DNA from: Dehalococcoidia bacterium | GTDB lineage: Bacteria; Chloroflexota; Dehalococcoidia; Tepidiformales; Tepidiformaceae | NCBI GenBank assembly: GCA_003104995.1 | Contig: PQAO01000026.1 | Coordinates: 124,001 to 188,000, forward strand | Direction of reading: 5' to 3' | Length of the DNA: 64,000 bases | In this document: in pieces, positions 26,494-38,940 of the stretch | Numbering within the stretch: the first letter of the stretch is position 1 | Layout: each line of letters starts with the position of its first letter | Position numbers and translations under genes: made by a program | The notes under the pieces: model-generated | The model's database searches: none | Told to the model about the DNA's origin: nothing | What the model saw: only the letters and a program-made list of their open reading frames with translations

Positions 26494-27747
26494 GTGTGGC
26501 TGCTGGAATCGACACAGAACCCCTTCTCCGTCCTGCAGAACACCCAGTACCGGCTGCTGTTCGCTGGAACGACGCTGGCGATGCTCGCCTTCGGCATGAT
26601 GCAGGTGGTGCAGGGCGTGGTCGCGTTCGAACTGACCGGGAAGAACAGCGCCGTCGGCTTCGTCTTCCTTGGCCAGGGTATCTCGATGCTCTTCCTGAGC
26701 CCGGTGGGCGGCACCCTCTCGGACCGGATTTCGAAGAAACGCCTGCTGACCTCGGCCCAGTTCGTCATCGGCGCGATGTTCGCGCTCATCGCCGTCCTGA
26801 TCGCCACGGACCTGATCACGATCCTCATCCTGGCGGGGGCGAGCCTGGTGCTCGGCATCATGTACTCGATCATGGGGCCGACGCGGCAGGCGTGGGTGGG
26901 GGACCTCCTCCAGGGGGACGAACTGGCGCGGGGCGTCGCCCTGCAACAGCTGATGATGAACTCGACCCGCATCGTCGGGCCGCTGTTGGCGGGGCTGCTC
27001 ATCGCGACCGGCGGCGTGGGCACTGCCGGGACGTATTTTGGAATGGCGCTCCTGTTCGCCGCGGTGGTTGCGGTGTTGTTGCAGATGGCTCCTTCGCCGC
27101 CGCGTCCGCGCGCGCATCAGACATCAGTCCGTGCCGACCTCGAGGAAGGCTTCCGCTACATCTGGAGGGATCGCGACGTACGGATGCTGGCCCTGGTGTT
27201 CGTTGGCATCGTGCTCAGCGGCTTTTCGTACCAGGCGATCATGCCCGGCTACCTCGAGAATGCGCTGGGCCATCCCGCCAGCCACCTGGGCATCCTTTAC
27301 GGTGCCATGGCCGTCGGCGGTATCGTCGTAACTCTCGTGCTTGCTGCCTGGCCGCCGCGCCGGCCGAGCGCCCTGATGCTCGCGTTTGGCGCGGGCCTGG
27401 CCTTTTCGCTTGGCGCGCTCGCCGTGGCACCGGGCTTCGGCGTAGCGCTGGCAGTCGGTGCACTGGTGGGGGCCGCGTCGAGCGGCTTCCAGATGCTGAA
27501 TAACGTCAGCCTGATGCAGCGATCCGATCCCACGTACTTCGGGCGCGTCATGGCAGTGACAATGATGGCGTTCGGGGTGAACTCCATCGTTTCGTACCCC
27601 GTCGGCCTGATCGCCGACGCGGCAGGCGAACGCGCGACCCTCGGGGGGCTGGCGGTCGCCTGCGGGAGCGTCGTGCTCGTGGGTGTGCTCGCATTGCGCC
27701 CGCGCCGGGCCGTTGGCGGCCAACCGGCAGTCGCACCCGAGACGTAG
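26494..27747 (+). CDS. MFS transporter, EntS/MFS_3-like
   Basis: The 417-residue protein has about 12 membrane helices. The MFS loop motif between helices 2 and 3 is GGTLSDRISKKRLL, and the MGPTRQAWVGDLL and IVGPLLAGLLIATGG elements resemble the EntS/MFS_3 exporter branch. It is probably an efflux carrier of the plasma membrane; cargo unknown. GTG 26494 is chosen with GGAAAGG 6 nt upstream; an earlier in-frame start would add a hydrophilic stretch. A 7-bp hairpin directly after the stop separates it from typA. Confidence 0.87.
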   Translation: MWLLESTQNPFSVLQNTQYRLLFAGTTLAMLAFGMMQVVQGVVAFELTGKNSAVGFVFLGQGISMLFLSPVGGTLSDRISKKRLLTSAQFVIGAMFALIAVLIATDLITILILAGASLVLGIMYSIMGPTRQAWVGDLLQGDELARGVALQQLMMNSTRIVGPLLAGLLIATGGVGTAGTYFGMALLFAAVVAVLLQMAPSPPRPRAHQTSVRADLEEGFRYIWRDRDVRMLALVFVGIVLSGFSYQAIMPGYLENALGHPASHLGILYGAMAVGGIVVTLVLAAWPPRRPSALMLAFGAGLAFSLGALAVAPGFGVALAVGALVGAASSGFQMLNNVSLMQRSDPTYFGRVMAVTMMAFGVNSIVSYPVGLIADAAGERATLGGLAVACGSVVLVGVLALRPRRAVGGQPAVAPET

Positions 27748-27773
27748 TTCCGCGGGACCCGGGCGGCGCGGAA
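27748..27773. terminator. hairpin between MFS gene and typA
   Basis: TTCCGCG (27748-27754) and CGCGGAA (27767-27773) form a perfect 7-bp stem with a GC-rich 12-nt loop between two convergent genes. The T run is weak (AACAATC follows). Confidence 0.5.
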
Positions 27774-27781
27774 CAATCGGC

Positions 27782-29629
<1,848 letters not shown>

Positions 29630-29790
29630 AGATCCAGTGTGCTGGAAGCACCGGTAACCGCATAGGCGGGATTCGGGACCCTGCGGAGCCCCCTTGCGGA
29701 CGGTCGGCAGCCGCAACCCGGACTCGCTTTGCGCGATGGGGCTGGCAAGCGGCACACTGGAATCACGCGCCGAGCGCGAGGAGGCATTGC

Positions 29791-30483
29791 ATGAGCAGCA
29801 GCTACGATCTGATCCAGGAGATTATCGCGGGCAAGCGCCCCGACGCCGATCTCGTGCGCCCCTCAGCCATCATGCCGTTCGTCATCGAGAGCGACGGCCG
29901 CCGTGAGCGCGCCTACGACATCTACTCGCTGCTCTTGAAAGAGCGGATCGTCTTTCTCGGCACGCCGATCGACGCCATGGTGGCGAACGTGGTCATTGCC
30001 CAGCTCCTCTACCTCGCCCGCGAGGACGACGAGAAGGACATCATGATGTACATCAACTGCCCGGGCGGGAGCGTGACCGCGGGGCTGGCGATGCTCGACA
30101 CGATGAACCTGATCCGGCCGGGCGTCTCCACGCTGTGCATGGGCCTCGCCGCCAGCATGGGCACCGTGATGTTGACCTCGGGCGCGAAGGGCAAGCGCTT
30201 CGCGCTCCCGAACAGCACCATCCACCTGCACCAGGTGCTGGGCGGCGCGCAGGGCCAGGCGCGCGACATCGAGATCCAGGCGCGCGAGACGCTCCGCCTG
30301 CAGAAAGTCCTCCGCAACATCATCCAGACAACCACGGGCCAGCCGATGGAGAAGATCGAGCACGACACCGACCGTGACTTCTGGCTCGACCCGGAGGCCG
30401 CAAAGGACTACGGGCTTATCGACGAGATCCTGGCCCACCCGAAGCAGATCGCCGCGGCAAGCGCGAACGGCAAGGTTTCGTGA
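29791..30483 (+). CDS. clpP: ATP-dependent Clp protease proteolytic subunit
   Basis: This 230-residue serine protease has the triad Ser122 (GLAASMGT), His147 (IHLHQVLGG) and Asp196 (HDTDRDFWLD), with oxyanion residues in INCPGGSVTAG. It forms the double-heptamer chamber fed by Clp ATPases. The N-terminus is about 20-25 residues longer than in E. coli mature ClpP and includes RPSAIMPFVIE. Helix E carries GQARDIEIQARETLRL. Start is ATG 29791 behind GAGGAGG. No clpX is adjacent, and a second clpP elsewhere is possible. Confidence 0.95.
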   Translation: MSSSYDLIQEIIAGKRPDADLVRPSAIMPFVIESDGRRERAYDIYSLLLKERIVFLGTPIDAMVANVVIAQLLYLAREDDEKDIMMYINCPGGSVTAGLAMLDTMNLIRPGVSTLCMGLAASMGTVMLTSGAKGKRFALPNSTIHLHQVLGGAQGQARDIEIQARETLRLQKVLRNIIQTTTGQPMEKIEHDTDRDFWLDPEAAKDYGLIDEILAHPKQIAAASANGKVS

Positions 30484-30507
30484 GGCGGATCCCGCACCTG
30501 TGACGAT

Positions 30508-32289
30508 TCACCTGGCGTACCGGGACTCGACCAGGAGATACACGCGCCGCCAGAAGAGCCGATTGATGGCGACGACGTAGAGGGCCATGACGGTAATACC
30601 GGCAAGGAGATGGTGGTAGTCACCTTCCTGGGCGGCCCCGGAAATGTAGGCGCCGAGCCCGGTGGCGGTGAGGGTGGTGCCGCCGTAGGTCACGACCTCG
30701 GCAATGATCGATGCGTTCCAGGCGCCGCCAGACGCGGTAATGGCGCCGGTGACGTAGTGGGGAAGGATGGCAGGCAGGGTGAGTCGCCGCCAGCGCTGCC
30801 ATCCGTGAACGTTGATGTCATCCATGGCTTCCTTGAGGTCGTTCGGGATGGCCTGGGCGCCCGCGACGACGTTGAAGAGGATGTACCACTGCGCACCCAG
30901 GGCCATCAGCGCGATCCCTCCGATGTCGAGGCTGATGCCAGTCCGCAGGAGCACCCACGTGGCAAAGGGAAACAGGAAGTTGGCGGGGAAGCTGGCCAGG
31001 ACCTGGATGAGCGGCTGGGCAATGCGGGAGGTCCTGGGATCAGAGCCGATCGCCACACCGATCGGGACCCACACCACGGTGGCAACGATCATCAGCACCA
31101 CGACGCGAGCGAAGGTGATGGCGCCCTGCCACAGGGGCGGCCAGAACACGGCCCAACCTTCGATCTCGACGATATAGCCGAACAGCCGCCACGCCCCGTA
31201 GCCAATCACCGCTGTCGTGATGGTCCAGAATGCGATGTCGCCAGTGCGACCCGCGACCGCGCTGCCTGGCGCTGTCGACGGTGTGCCGAAGAGCCTGTCT
31301 CCCAAGCGGTCGATCGGCTCACCGATCCTTGACCTGACCCGGCCAGTACCGCGTGACCACCCGCTGCGCCGAACGAGATCCAGCACCAGTGAGCGGGGCG
31401 CGTTGGCGGAATCGGTCTGCTCGTTCTTGAATTTCTCCGACCATGCGACGAGCGGCTGCCAGAGCACGAAGTTCACGGCAAGGACAAGAACGGCCATGGT
31501 CGCAACTGCCAGGCCGACCTTGCCGAGGTCGCCCGCATCGATTGCGGCTCCCGCGTAGGACCCGATGCCAGGCAGGGTGTAGGTACGGTTCGAGACGCTG
31601 ATGGCTTCGGCTGCGACGAGGAAGAACCAGCCGCCGCCCATGCTCATCATTCCGTTCCAGACCAGCCCAATTGCTCCATGCGGAAGATCGAGCCGCCAGA
31701 ACCGTCGCCAGCGGGAAAGCCCCATCATGCGGGCGGCTTCGTCGAGCTCGCTGGGCTGGTTGGTGAGCGATTCGAAGAAGCTGAAGGTCAGGTTCCACAC
31801 CTGTGACGTGAAGATCGCGAAGATCGCCGCCAGCTCCAGCCCGATATAGGAGCCGGGAAACAGCGCGAGGAAACCAGTAACGGTGATAGCCAGGAATCCC
31901 AGGACCGGGACCGACTGCAGGATATCGAGAGCGGGGATCATCAGCCGTTCGGCGTGCCGGTTGTGGGCGGCGATATAGGCGTAGACAAATGTGAACAGAT
32001 ACGACGCACCCAGCGCGACGAACATTCGTAGGAGGGTGCGCGCAGCGTAGTAGGGCAAGCGCGCCGGCGACGTGTCCACGGTGGTGACCTCGGTCGGTGT
32101 GAACGACAAGGTTGTGTCTTTTCCGACGACCACAATCGTGTAGAGCACCACCAGCACGAAGAGGCCAACGACGAGGTCGACCAGGCTGAATCGACGGCGC
32201 AGCGAAAGCGAGGGCATCCCACCGGGCCGGCGGGGTGGCCGCGGGTAAATGCTCCGGGCCCCGGCCGCTACCCGAGAAGTGAATCTCAC
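30508..32289 (-). CDS. ABC transporter permease, two fused permease domains (NitT/TauT-like)
   Basis: The 593-residue membrane protein contains two BPD_transp_1 domains in one chain. The first has an EAA-loop-like [23 protein letters not shown] and the second has [24 protein letters not shown] hydrophilic linker with [18 protein letters not shown] joins them. This full-length fused form occurs in nitrate/sulfonate-type importers. It overlaps the ATPase gene by 4 nt (GTGA), so the two are translationally coupled. No periplasmic binding-protein gene lies nearby, so substrate is unknown. Confidence 0.88.
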   Translation of the reverse strand: MRFTSRVAAGARSIYPRPPRRPGGMPSLSLRRRFSLVDLVVGLFVLVVLYTIVVVGKDTTLSFTPTEVTTVDTSPARLPYYAARTLLRMFVALGASYLFTFVYAYIAAHNRHAERLMIPALDILQSVPVLGFLAITVTGFLALFPGSYIGLELAAIFAIFTSQVWNLTFSFFESLTNQPSELDEAARMMGLSRWRRFWRLDLPHGAIGLVWNGMMSMGGGWFFLVAAEAISVSNRTYTLPGIGSYAGAAIDAGDLGKVGLAVATMAVLVLAVNFVLWQPLVAWSEKFKNEQTDSANAPRSLVLDLVRRSGWSRGTGRVRSRIGEPIDRLGDRLFGTPSTAPGSAVAGRTGDIAFWTITTAVIGYGAWRLFGYIVEIEGWAVFWPPLWQGAITFARVVVLMIVATVVWVPIGVAIGSDPRTSRIAQPLIQVLASFPANFLFPFATWVLLRTGISLDIGGIALMALGAQWYILFNVVAGAQAIPNDLKEAMDDINVHGWQRWRRLTLPAILPHYVTGAITASGGAWNASIIAEVVTYGGTTLTATGLGAYISGAAQEGDYHHLLAGITVMALYVVAINRLFWRRVYLLVESRYAR

Positions 32290-33632
32290 GGCACTCCAGC
32301 CACCTGAGCCGCGGCTCGATCGGGGTCCGCCACGAACTCGTCGTGGTCTGCATCGTAGGCGAACAGCTCGGCGTAGCGCCCCCAGTCGGTCGCGATGTCA
32401 AGCTGCCGGTCGGTCTCAGCCTCGTCGAATGAGCCGCCCAGCACATCGGCAAAGAACCCCCACCGCAGCGCTCTGCTGGGCGTCTTTTCCAGGGCACCCA
32501 CGATCAATCCGACCAGCGGGGCCCGCTCGATCGCCGCCCGCGCGAAGATCTGCTTCGACATCTGGATATCCGCGCTGGCGAAATCCCGCCCTTCGGCCGA
32601 GAGGGTGACGCGACCGTCGGCGACATCGGCAAACCCCAGCAACGTCAGTGCCTCAACGAGCGGCAGCAGGTCCCGGAAGTCGAGGCGGAGGTCGGTAGCC
32701 AGCTCACCCAGGCTCTCCGGGCCGGAAGTGGCCAGGATCTCGGCGAAGCCCGACAGCGCATCCACACTGGCGTACGGCAAGGGATGCGTCCCGGGCGTCG
32801 CCACCGGGGCCGCGGCCGGCCGCACGGCTACATCCGCGGGGCGGCCAGTCATCACGCTGTAAATCTGCTCCACCAACGCACGGAACTCGGCGCCATCACG
32901 GTCACGTGGCCGCGCCAGACCGATCGACAGCTCGAAAACGATTCGGCCGGGACTCGAGCCAAGGATGAGCACCCTGTCGGCCAGCAGGATCGCCTCGTCT
33001 ATGTTGTGGGTCACGAGAACGATCGCCCGGATGGGGAACTCGTCACTCTCCCAGAGCTCCATCAACTCGCCACGCAGGTTCTCGGCCGTCAGCACGTCCA
33101 GCCCCGAGAAGGGCTCGTCCATCAGCAGCACTTCCGGAGTCACCACCAGCGCCCGCGCGAACCCCACGCGCTGGCGCATCCCGCCCGACAATTCCTTGGG
33201 ATAGGCGTCTTCGAAACCGTCCAACCCGACGAGGTCGATCGCCTCTTCGGCCAGCACTCGCCGGTCCGCGGCGGATACGCCCTTCGCCTCCAGGCCGAGC
33301 TCCACGTTCTGTCGTACCGTCAGCCACGGCAGCAGCGCGAACGTCTGGAACACCATCGCCGTGCCCGGGTTCGTGCCAGTCAACCGCTCACCGCGGTAGC
33401 GCACTTCGCCCGCTGACGGGGCGAGCAATCCCGCCATACATCGCAGCAACGTCGATTTGCCGCTGCCAGACTTGCCCAGCAGCGCCACCACCTCACCCGC
33501 ACGCACGGCAAAGGAGACGTCTTCGAGCACCGGTGGCGTGTCCGCGGCCGAGCCAAACCGCTTCGTGAGCCCGATCACTTCGATCAGGGATTCGACTGGG
33601 CCTGCATGCGGAGTCGTCGTGCCCTCAGCCAT
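32286..33632 (-). CDS. ABC transporter ATPase with C-terminal AAA-associated domain
   Basis: The 448-residue protein has Walker A GKSGSGKS (53-60), signature LSGGMRQR (148-155) and Walker [12 protein letters not shown] (169-179). An extra C-terminal domain (about 290-440) has [32 protein letters not shown], in parts, and matches the AAA-associated domain found on archaeal and bacterial NitT/TauT-type ATPases. That domain may sense ligand or energy state. A TGTGC-N6-TCACA palindrome overlaps its start codon, suggesting control by a CRP/FNR-type protein. The permease follows with a 4-nt overlap. Confidence 0.88.
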   Translation of the reverse strand: MAEGTTTPHAGPVESLIEVIGLTKRFGSAADTPPVLEDVSFAVRAGEVVALLGKSGSGKSTLLRCMAGLLAPSAGEVRYRGERLTGTNPGTAMVFQTFALLPWLTVRQNVELGLEAKGVSAADRRVLAEEAIDLVGLDGFEDAYPKELSGGMRQRVGFARALVVTPEVLLMDEPFSGLDVLTAENLRGELMELWESDEFPIRAIVLVTHNIDEAILLADRVLILGSSPGRIVFELSIGLARPRDRDGAEFRALVEQIYSVMTGRPADVAVRPAAAPVATPGTHPLPYASVDALSGFAEILATSGPESLGELATDLRLDFRDLLPLVEALTLLGFADVADGRVTLSAEGRDFASADIQMSKQIFARAAIERAPLVGLIVGALEKTPSRALRWGFFADVLGGSFDEAETDRQLDIATDWGRYAELFAYDADHDEFVADPDRAAAQVAGVP

Positions 33633-33647
33633 GTGCTCATCATCACA
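33632..33647. promoter_or_regulatory. near-perfect CRP/FNR-type palindrome at the ABC transporter start
   Basis: TGTGC-TCATCA-TCACA matches TGTGA-N6-TCACA at 9 of 10 positions and begins at the last base of the start codon, extending upstream. Binding here would block transcription start or initiation, fitting repression. Confidence 0.4.
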
Positions 33648-33705
33648 CGATCGCCGGTACAGCGCGCCCGGCAGCCTCAGCCCGGTTGCCCGGCCTCGGC
33701 ACAGC

Positions 33706-34980
33706 TTAGCCGGACACTGCCGGGATCACGTCCATGCCCATGTATGGCTGGAGCACCTCGGGTATGGCGATGCTGCCATCCTCGCGCTGGTAGTTCTCCA
33801 TCATGGCGATCACCGTCCGGGGAAGGGCGAGGCCGCTCGCGTTGAGCATGTGCGGATACTTTGTCGGCTGGTCGCTGGCCGAGCGATAGCGAATGTTGGC
33901 GCGCCGGGCCTGGAAATCCAGGCAGTTCGAAGCTGAACTCACTTCGAGCCACTCACCCTGGCCCGGCACCCAGATCTCCAGGTCAAACGTCCGCGTCGCA
34001 TTGAATCCCACATCGCCAGAGCACAGCTCCACCAGGCGGTAGGGCAGCCCGAGGAGGGCCGGGATCGAACGTGCCTGCGCGACCAGCCGCTCGAGTTCGG
34101 CCGCGCTCTGGCCGGGTTCGCAGTATACGAACATCTCGACCTTTTCGAACTGGTGGCCGCGCTTGATCCCGCGCACATCCCGGCCGGCGCTCATCTTTTC
34201 CCGCCGGAAGCAGGGTGTGTGGGCGACGAATCGCATCGGCAGTTGCCCGGCAGGGATGATCTCATCCCGGTAGAGGTTGACGAACGCAACTTCGGCGGTG
34301 GGGATGAAGTAGTAGTCCTCTTCGGCGTCGCGGTAGAGGTTGTCGCGAAACTTGGGGAGCTGACCAGCCGCGTAGAGCGACGCTTCGGTGAGCATGTACG
34401 GCAGGTAGGCTTCGGTGAATCCGGCCCTAGTGTGCTCATCGAGCATCAGCTGGATGAGTGCCCGCTGCAGCCTCGCCAGGGGGCCGTGTAGCGTATAGAA
34501 GCGGGAGCCGGACATTTTCGCGCCGCGTTCGATGTCGAGCCCCCCGGTGATCTCCCCAAGTTCCCAGTGCGGCCGCGGGAGGAATGGGAAGTTGGGCAGA
34601 TCGCCCACCACCTCGACAACCTGGTTCGAGGTCTCGTCGGGGCCTTTGGGCACGCTGGGGTCGAGGATGTTGGGGACCTCGTAGAGCTTCTCCTGAAGCT
34701 CGGCCTCGACCTTCTTCAGGCGTCCATCAAGGCGATCGATCTCGTCGCCCACGAGGCGCATTTCGGCAATGCGGACTTGGCGGTCAGCGGCGTCCTTCGA
34801 CTGTCCGATGGCCTTGCTAACGGTGTTTCGCTTCGCCCGCAAGCCCTCGACCTGCTGGAGCAACTCCCGCCGGTCTTCATCGAGATGGAGGATGCGGTCG
34901 ATGGGGGCAGTGGTGTTGCGCAGCAGGACATCACGTTTGACTCGCTCCACGTTCTCGCGGATGTACTGCAGGCTCAGCAT
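33706..34980 (-). CDS. serS: serine--tRNA ligase
   Basis: The 424-residue class II synthetase has the N-terminal antiparallel coiled-coil arm (about 25-110) that grips tRNA-Ser. Motif 2 lies around [34 protein letters not shown] (in parts) and motif 3 around [19 protein letters not shown]. It charges tRNA-Ser in the cytoplasm. It lies 3 nt behind the Nudix gene and is the last gene of a greA-lysS-nudix-serS run. No separate promoter or T-box is evident. Confidence 0.95.
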   Translation of the reverse strand: MLSLQYIRENVERVKRDVLLRNTTAPIDRILHLDEDRRELLQQVEGLRAKRNTVSKAIGQSKDAADRQVRIAEMRLVGDEIDRLDGRLKKVEAELQEKLYEVPNILDPSVPKGPDETSNQVVEVVGDLPNFPFLPRPHWELGEITGGLDIERGAKMSGSRFYTLHGPLARLQRALIQLMLDEHTRAGFTEAYLPYMLTEASLYAAGQLPKFRDNLYRDAEEDYYFIPTAEVAFVNLYRDEIIPAGQLPMRFVAHTPCFRREKMSAGRDVRGIKRGHQFEKVEMFVYCEPGQSAAELERLVAQARSIPALLGLPYRLVELCSGDVGFNATRTFDLEIWVPGQGEWLEVSSASNCLDFQARRANIRYRSASDQPTKYPHMLNASGLALPRTVIAMMENYQREDGSIAIPEVLQPYMGMDVIPAVSG

Positions 34981-34983
34981 GAA

Positions 34984-35486
34984 TCAGGGCTCCCGGGCCG
35001 CGGCGGCGGATAGTGCGCGAAGGCCGAGGAGTCGAACGTCCTCGGCGACCGGCACGAGCGTACCATCGGGTGCGGGGAGGGAAAACGCCTCCGCCAGCTC
35101 GGCCGCCGAGAACCACTGGTGTTGCCCGTGCGGGATGGGCGCCCCGAAATCCACCCGGGCCCGCGCCACGGTGAAGTACACATGGTCGATATGCTGGTGG
35201 AACGGCTGGTCGTCCCGGACGATGTCCTCGACGAGGATAACGGCGGGGGGCGGAAGGACCAGGGGACGGTCCACAACGAGCAGCCCCGTTGGCGGGATCA
35301 CTTCCACCGGGAGCCCCGACTCCTCGAATGCCTCGCGGACCGCACCCTGGACGGGGTCCTCGTTCGGTTCCAGGTGGCCGCCAGGCGGGAGCCACATCCG
35401 GAGTTTCCCGTGCCAGAGGAGGAGCGTCCGCCCGGCGGCAACCACGTAGGCGGTTGCCGTGTGGTGCCGCTCGAACGGTCCGCCCG

Positions 35487-35490
<4 letters not shown>
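34984..35490 (-). CDS. Nudix hydrolase
   Basis: The 168-residue protein has a complete Nudix box, beginning GGHLEPNEDPVQGAVREAFE and continuing ESGLPV, with the metal-binding REAFEES Glu residues in place. The N-terminal strand is HTATAYVVAAGRTLLLWHGKL. It hydrolyses a nucleoside diphosphate linked to another group; the substrate is not predictable. Its ATG overlaps the lysS stop (ATGA), so it is co-translated between two tRNA synthetases. A house-cleaning role is possible. Confidence 0.9.
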
Positions 35491-36956
<1,466 letters not shown>

Positions 36957-37032
36957 AGTGTTATTCCCCTTCCACAACGCAAACGGGCCGCTGCGACGCG
37001 GCCCGGGAGATACCATCGCAGAACGGCGCCGG

Positions 37033-37500
37033 TCAGTCGATCTTCAGCACTTTCACCTTGATGACGCCCCTGGGCACGTTCACTTCCACGGAGTCGCCAA
37101 CAGCCTTGCCCAGCAGCGCCGCGCCAACGGGCGACTCGTTGGAGATCTTGCCGTTCACGGGGTCCGCTTCCGGTGCGCCGACGATCCGGTAGTGGTACAG
37201 CTTGCCATCCTGGTCGACCTGGACGCCGCTGCCGAGAATCACGCGGCCCGACTGGTGGGCTCCGGTCTCGTCGATGATGCGGGCGCGGCGCAGAATGTCC
37301 TCGACTTCCAGAATGCGGCCCTCAACGCGCCCTTGCTCCATCTTGGCATCGTCGTATTCGGCGTCGTTCTGGCTGGTCCCCTGTTCCTGGGCGTTGTGGA
37401 TCATCTCGGCCACTTCGCGGCGGCGCGCACGGAGTTCTTCGAGCTCATGTTCGAACTTTGTTTTTCCTTCATGTGTCAGAGGAACGGGCTTATCGGTCAT
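37033..37500 (-). CDS. greA: transcription elongation factor GreA
   Basis: The 155-residue protein has an N-terminal coiled coil with the acidic tip NDAEYDDAKMEQGRVEGRI. The FKBP-like C-terminal domain carries ISNESPVGAALLGKAVGDSVEV. GreA enters the RNA polymerase secondary channel and stimulates cleavage of backtracked RNA. ATG 37500 is chosen from the conserved N-terminus. The promoter at 37576-37605 gives a leader of about 70 nt containing a terminator-like hairpin. It heads the greA-lysS-nudix-serS operon and is divergent from the HtrA gene. Confidence 0.95.
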   Translation of the reverse strand: MTDKPVPLTHEGKTKFEHELEELRARRREVAEMIHNAQEQGTSQNDAEYDDAKMEQGRVEGRILEVEDILRRARIIDETGAHQSGRVILGSGVQVDQDGKLYHYRIVGAPEADPVNGKISNESPVGAALLGKAVGDSVEVNVPRGVIKVKVLKID

Positions 37501-37534
37501 GTCGTACCCTAACTGGCAACGGCGCCCTGAAGAC

Positions 37535-37567
37535 AAAAAGGGACTGAGGCCAAGTAGTGCCCCAGTC
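37535..37567 (-). terminator. terminator-like hairpin in the greA leader
   Basis: On the minus strand GACTG-G-GGC and GCC-T-CAGTC pair (8 bp with one mismatch, 8-nt loop), followed by CCTTTTTG. It starts almost at the predicted transcription start, so it could release a very short RNA or stabilise the 5' end. E. coli greA also has terminated leader RNAs (established), which makes it worth noting. Confidence 0.4.
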
Positions 37568-37575
37568 ACAGATTG

Positions 37576-37605
37576 AGTATACCGGCGCGGGACCATCCGC
37601 GGCAA
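37576..37605 (-). promoter_or_regulatory. sigma70-type promoter of the greA operon
   Basis: On the minus strand -35 TTGCCG (37600-37605), an 18-nt spacer and -10 TATACT (37576-37581) precede a leader of about 70 nt. Confidence 0.55.
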
Positions 37606-37626
37606 TCCAATGGAGAGGCCCACGGC

Positions 37627-38907
37627 GTGACCAACGACGACCCTCACGGCCCCGGGCGGGAACCGGGCGAAGCGCTGCGTCCCCCGTGGGAACGTCGCCT
37701 CCACGCGTCCTCCGGCGGGGAACCTGTGGGCCCGTGGCGGGCCACCGCCCTTCCAGGAGAAGGTCCTTCGGCCGATTCCCACGGGCTACCTGCTCCCGCC
37801 CCGGCGCAGGCCCACGGATCCCGCCCCGGGGCACTCCCGCTGGCCGCCATGATGCTTGGAGCTGCGGTCCTGGGTGGGATCCTCGGGGGCGCCATCGTCG
37901 CGGCCGTCGTGTCCCGGGGAGATGACTCTTCCGGCACGGCAGGCCGCGGGGACGCTGCCGTCCTCACCGTGGAGCAGACCAGCGCGATCGCCGACGTCGC
38001 CGCTGACGCGCGGCCTGGCGTCGTTCGGATCGAAAGCATCAAGACGACAGCGACCGGGCAAGAACAGGATGTCGGCAGTGGCGTGGTGTTGGACCTCGAT
38101 GGCCACATCGTGACCAACGCCCACGTGGTGGTTGGCACAGACACGCTGAAGGTCGTGCTGGCGGACGGGACCGAACGCCCGGCTGTACTCGTGGGCCACG
38201 ACTTCCCTTTCACGGACGTGGCCGTACTTCAGATTGGTCCGGGGAACCTGGCGCCCATCGCCCCAGGCGACTCGTCCGCGCTGCGGCTCGGCGAGACGGT
38301 GGTGGCCATCGGTAACCCGCTCGCGGAGTTCGATGGCAGCGTGAGCGTCGGCGTGATCAGTGGGCTGAACCGCGTGCGGATCTTCGATGGCGTGCGCCAG
38401 GTGGACCTCATCCAGACCGACGCGGCCGTCAACAACGGCAACAGCGGCGGTGCGCTCTTGAATCTCTCGGGCCAGTTCGTTGGCATGCCAACAGCGGTGC
38501 TCCGGCAGTCGCGATCCGGTTCGACAGTAGAAGGCATTGCGTTTGCCCTGCCTGCCAACCGGGTTTTGGCGATCGCCAACCAGATCATTGCCAACGGAGG
38601 GCCAATCGAACGTGCGACCCTGGGGATTGAGCACATCGACATCACGGCGGAGAACATCTCCCGGTTGCCGCGGACGGCCGTGAATGAAGGAGCAATAGTG
38701 GCGGAGGTCGCTTCAGGCGGGCCCGCGGCAGAGGCCGGCATCCGCGCCGGGGACGTGATCACCAGGCTTGGCGATGCGGACATCAACCACGCGAACCCGC
38801 TCGCTAACGCGCTGATGCCGCACCATCCGGGCGAGACCGTCCGGGTTGTCCTCAATCGGAATGGCCGGATAATCGAAGTCGAGGTTCGCCTTGCCAAACG
38901 TTCGTAG
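37627..38907 (+). CDS. membrane-anchored HtrA/DegP-type serine protease with PDZ domain
   Basis: The 426-residue protein has a disordered Pro/Gly-rich N-terminus in the cytoplasm and one membrane helix (about 71-96). A trypsin-like protease domain carries His166 (VTNAHVV), Asp197 (FPFTDVAV) and Ser273 (NNGNSGGAL). One PDZ domain follows (about 325-425; GGPAAEAGIRAGDVITRLG). It degrades or handles misfolded proteins outside the membrane. Start is GTG 37627 behind GGAGAGG. It is divergent from greA, and the next gene begins 33 nt after its stop. Confidence 0.92.
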   Translation: MTNDDPHGPGREPGEALRPPWERRLHASSGGEPVGPWRATALPGEGPSADSHGLPAPAPAQAHGSRPGALPLAAMMLGAAVLGGILGGAIVAAVVSRGDDSSGTAGRGDAAVLTVEQTSAIADVAADARPGVVRIESIKTTATGQEQDVGSGVVLDLDGHIVTNAHVVVGTDTLKVVLADGTERPAVLVGHDFPFTDVAVLQIGPGNLAPIAPGDSSALRLGETVVAIGNPLAEFDGSVSVGVISGLNRVRIFDGVRQVDLIQTDAAVNNGNSGGALLNLSGQFVGMPTAVLRQSRSGSTVEGIAFALPANRVLAIANQIIANGGPIERATLGIEHIDITAENISRLPRTAVNEGAIVAEVASGGPAAEAGIRAGDVITRLGDADINHANPLANALMPHHPGETVRVVLNRNGRIIEVEVRLAKRS

Positions 38908-38940
38908 CGCGTGCCCTCCGCCCCCGAGAGCACCTCGTAC

